From Rhodoferax sp. (lineage in GTDB: Bacteria; Pseudomonadota; Gammaproteobacteria; Burkholderiales; Burkholderiaceae_C), in contig NZ_JAUYQD010000044.1 in the NCBI RefSeq assembly GCF_030697375.1, positions 1 through 64,000 of the forward strand: DNA of 64,000 bases, given 5' to 3'. Positions 63,030 to 64,000 of the stretch are shown here, piece after piece (position 1 is the first letter of the stretch; each line of letters begins with the position of its first letter). The translations under genes were made by a program, and so were the position numbers. The notes under the pieces are model-generated. The model saw only the letters and a list, made by a program, of their open reading frames with translations. It was not told the origin of the DNA and did no database searches.

Positions 63030-64000
63030 GCTGGGCTTTCAGGGGTGCCATCGACGTTGGCCGGTTGGGTGACCGGAATTTTGACCACAAAGGTGGTGCC
63101 CTGGCCCATTTCTGTTTGCACATCAATGGTGCCGTGGTGCTTTTGAATAATGCCGTACGACAGGGACAGGCCCAGCCCCGTGCCTTTGCCCACCGGCTTG
63201 GTGGTGTAAAACGGATCAAAGATCCGGGGCAGCACGTCTTTGGGAATGCCTGTTCCCGTGTCGGTCACGGAAAACCAGGCCTGATCATGGTCAATGCCGG
63301 TGCGGATGGTGATTTTTCCGCGCTCCGGCCCAATGGCATGGGCAGCGTTGACCACCAAATTCATCACCACCTGGTTGATTTGCGAGGAACGGCACTGCAC
63401 ATCGGGCAGCTCACCGTACTCTTTCACCACATCGGCCTTGTATTTGATCTCGTTGTTGACCACGTTCAATGTGGAGTCGATACCCAGGTTCAGGTTGCTG
63501 AACTGCCAGTCCTGGGTGGCGTCCACGTGCGAAAAATCCTTCAGGTCCTGCACGATTTTGCGCACCCGCACAATGCCCTCTTTGGACTCGCCCATCAAGG
63601 AGGGGATGTCTTCCTTGAGGAACTCCAGTTCCAGACTGTGCTTGAGCGCCTTCACGCCGGCTGCCGTCGGGGCATCGCTGTAGCAACTTTCCGCTTTTTC
63701 GTAGGCGGCAAGCATCTGGAACAAATCCTCCAGGTATTTTTCCAGCGTGCCATAGTTGGAAAAAATATAGCCAATGGGGTTGTTGATTTCGTGGGCCACC
63801 CCGGCCGCCAGTTGGCCAATGGAGGCCAGCTTCTCCGACTGGATCAGGTGCTCCTGGGCCGAGGACAGCTTGGCGTTGAGGGCGTTCAGTTCGGCGTTGC
63901 GTTCTAGCAGGGCTTGCTCCGCCAGCTCCCGGCGGGTCACGTCTTCGCGCAGCGTTTGGTTCACCTCGGCCAACTGGGCCGTGCGTTGCTCGACGATTTT
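63026..64000 (-). CDS. Histidine kinase, C-terminal part (cut by window edge)
   Basis: The frame is open to the end of the window, so the 5' sensor part is missing; 324 codons are visible. A coiled coil precedes the dimerisation/phosphorylation site L-A-A-G-V-A-H-E-I-N-N-P-I-G-Y (His in A-H-E-I-N-N-P). The ATPase domain shows the N box (N-L-V-V-N-A-A-H-A), G1 (D-T-G-T-G-I-P), F box (F-D-P-F-Y-T-T-K) and G2 (G-K-G-T-G-L-G-L-S). It phosphorylates the regulator encoded immediately downstream. The signal sensed cannot be inferred from this part. Confidence 0.92.
   Translation of the reverse strand, partial: KIVEQRTAQLAEVNQTLREDVTRRELAEQALLERNAELNALNAKLSSAQEHLIQSEKLASIGQLAAGVAHEINNPIGYIFSNYGTLEKYLEDLFQMLAAYEKAESCYSDAPTAAGVKALKHSLELEFLKEDIPSLMGESKEGIVRVRKIVQDLKDFSHVDATQDWQFSNLNLGIDSTLNVVNNEIKYKADVVKEYGELPDVQCRSSQINQVVMNLVVNAAHAIGPERGKITIRTGIDHDQAWFSVTDTGTGIPKDVLPRIFDPFYTTKPVGKGTGLGLSLSYGIIQKHHGTIDVQTEMGQGTTFVVKIPVTQPANVDGTPESPA

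Overview
The window is a 64 kb chromosomal segment of a betaproteobacterium, most likely a Rhodoferax-like member of the Comamonadaceae. The evidence is gene order: hrcA / nadK-recN-rapZ / dynamin-like GTPase-mutY / mutM / TPR protein-lolB-ispE / tRNA-Gln / prs-rplY-pth / ferredoxin / coaD / rsmD / paired M16 peptidases / ftsY. That order and the protein sequences fit Burkholderiales from memory; no database search was possible. Base composition is GC-rich except for a few imported patches.

Layout. 1-2.5 kb: the C-terminal end of an IS30-type transposase, a scrap of lipoamide dehydrogenase, a LysR regulator with a SnoaL-like protein, and a DUF2147 protein. 2.9-13.2 kb: a periplasmic substrate-binding protein, the N-terminal helix-hairpin-helix part of a PolX-type polymerase on its own, and the coupled pair alpha-2-macroglobulin / penicillin-binding protein 1C. 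13.4-21.6 kb is accessory DNA: a HigBA-type toxin-antitoxin pair, an unknown protein, a DHFR-like reductase, an AbiE-type pair whose toxin is broken, a truncated TM0106-type RecB nuclease, a four-gene DDE transposase/AAA ATPase element, and the 3' end of a tyrosine recombinase beside a CAT-anticodon tRNA. 21.7-43.5 kb is the conserved housekeeping block (heat-shock repressor, NAD kinase, DNA repair, lipoprotein sorting, isoprenoid, PRPP and CoA synthesis, protein targeting).

43.5-50 kb holds an ABC importer resembling E. coli YnjBCD. Its three genes are interleaved with an esterase, an Hsp70-like protein, a truncated haemoglobin and a Rieske protein. A FliA-type sigma factor follows, divergent from a giant gene (50934-58763). 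That gene encodes about 2609 residues. Roughly 2320 of them are 290 uninterrupted octapeptide units (consensus A-A-L-T-T-x-Q-I/V). The units are themselves organised in a 17-unit (136-residue, 408-bp) super-repeat built from blocks of 7 and 10. The C-terminus is a calcium-loop domain like those of FrpC/RTX exoproteins. I do not recognise the repeat family; this is the most unusual object in the window.

The right end carries a TetR regulator and a DUF4345 gene diverging from a perfect 17-bp-arm palindrome that overlaps a near-consensus promoter, a DMT exporter with a divergent Lrp regulator, and a histidine kinase (cut by the window edge) with a REC/HD-GYP-like response regulator. A dispersed ~58-bp repeat recurs at least six times. 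Three copies lie inside genes, in the same reading frame, where they encode signal-peptide segments, including the lipobox cysteine of LolB.
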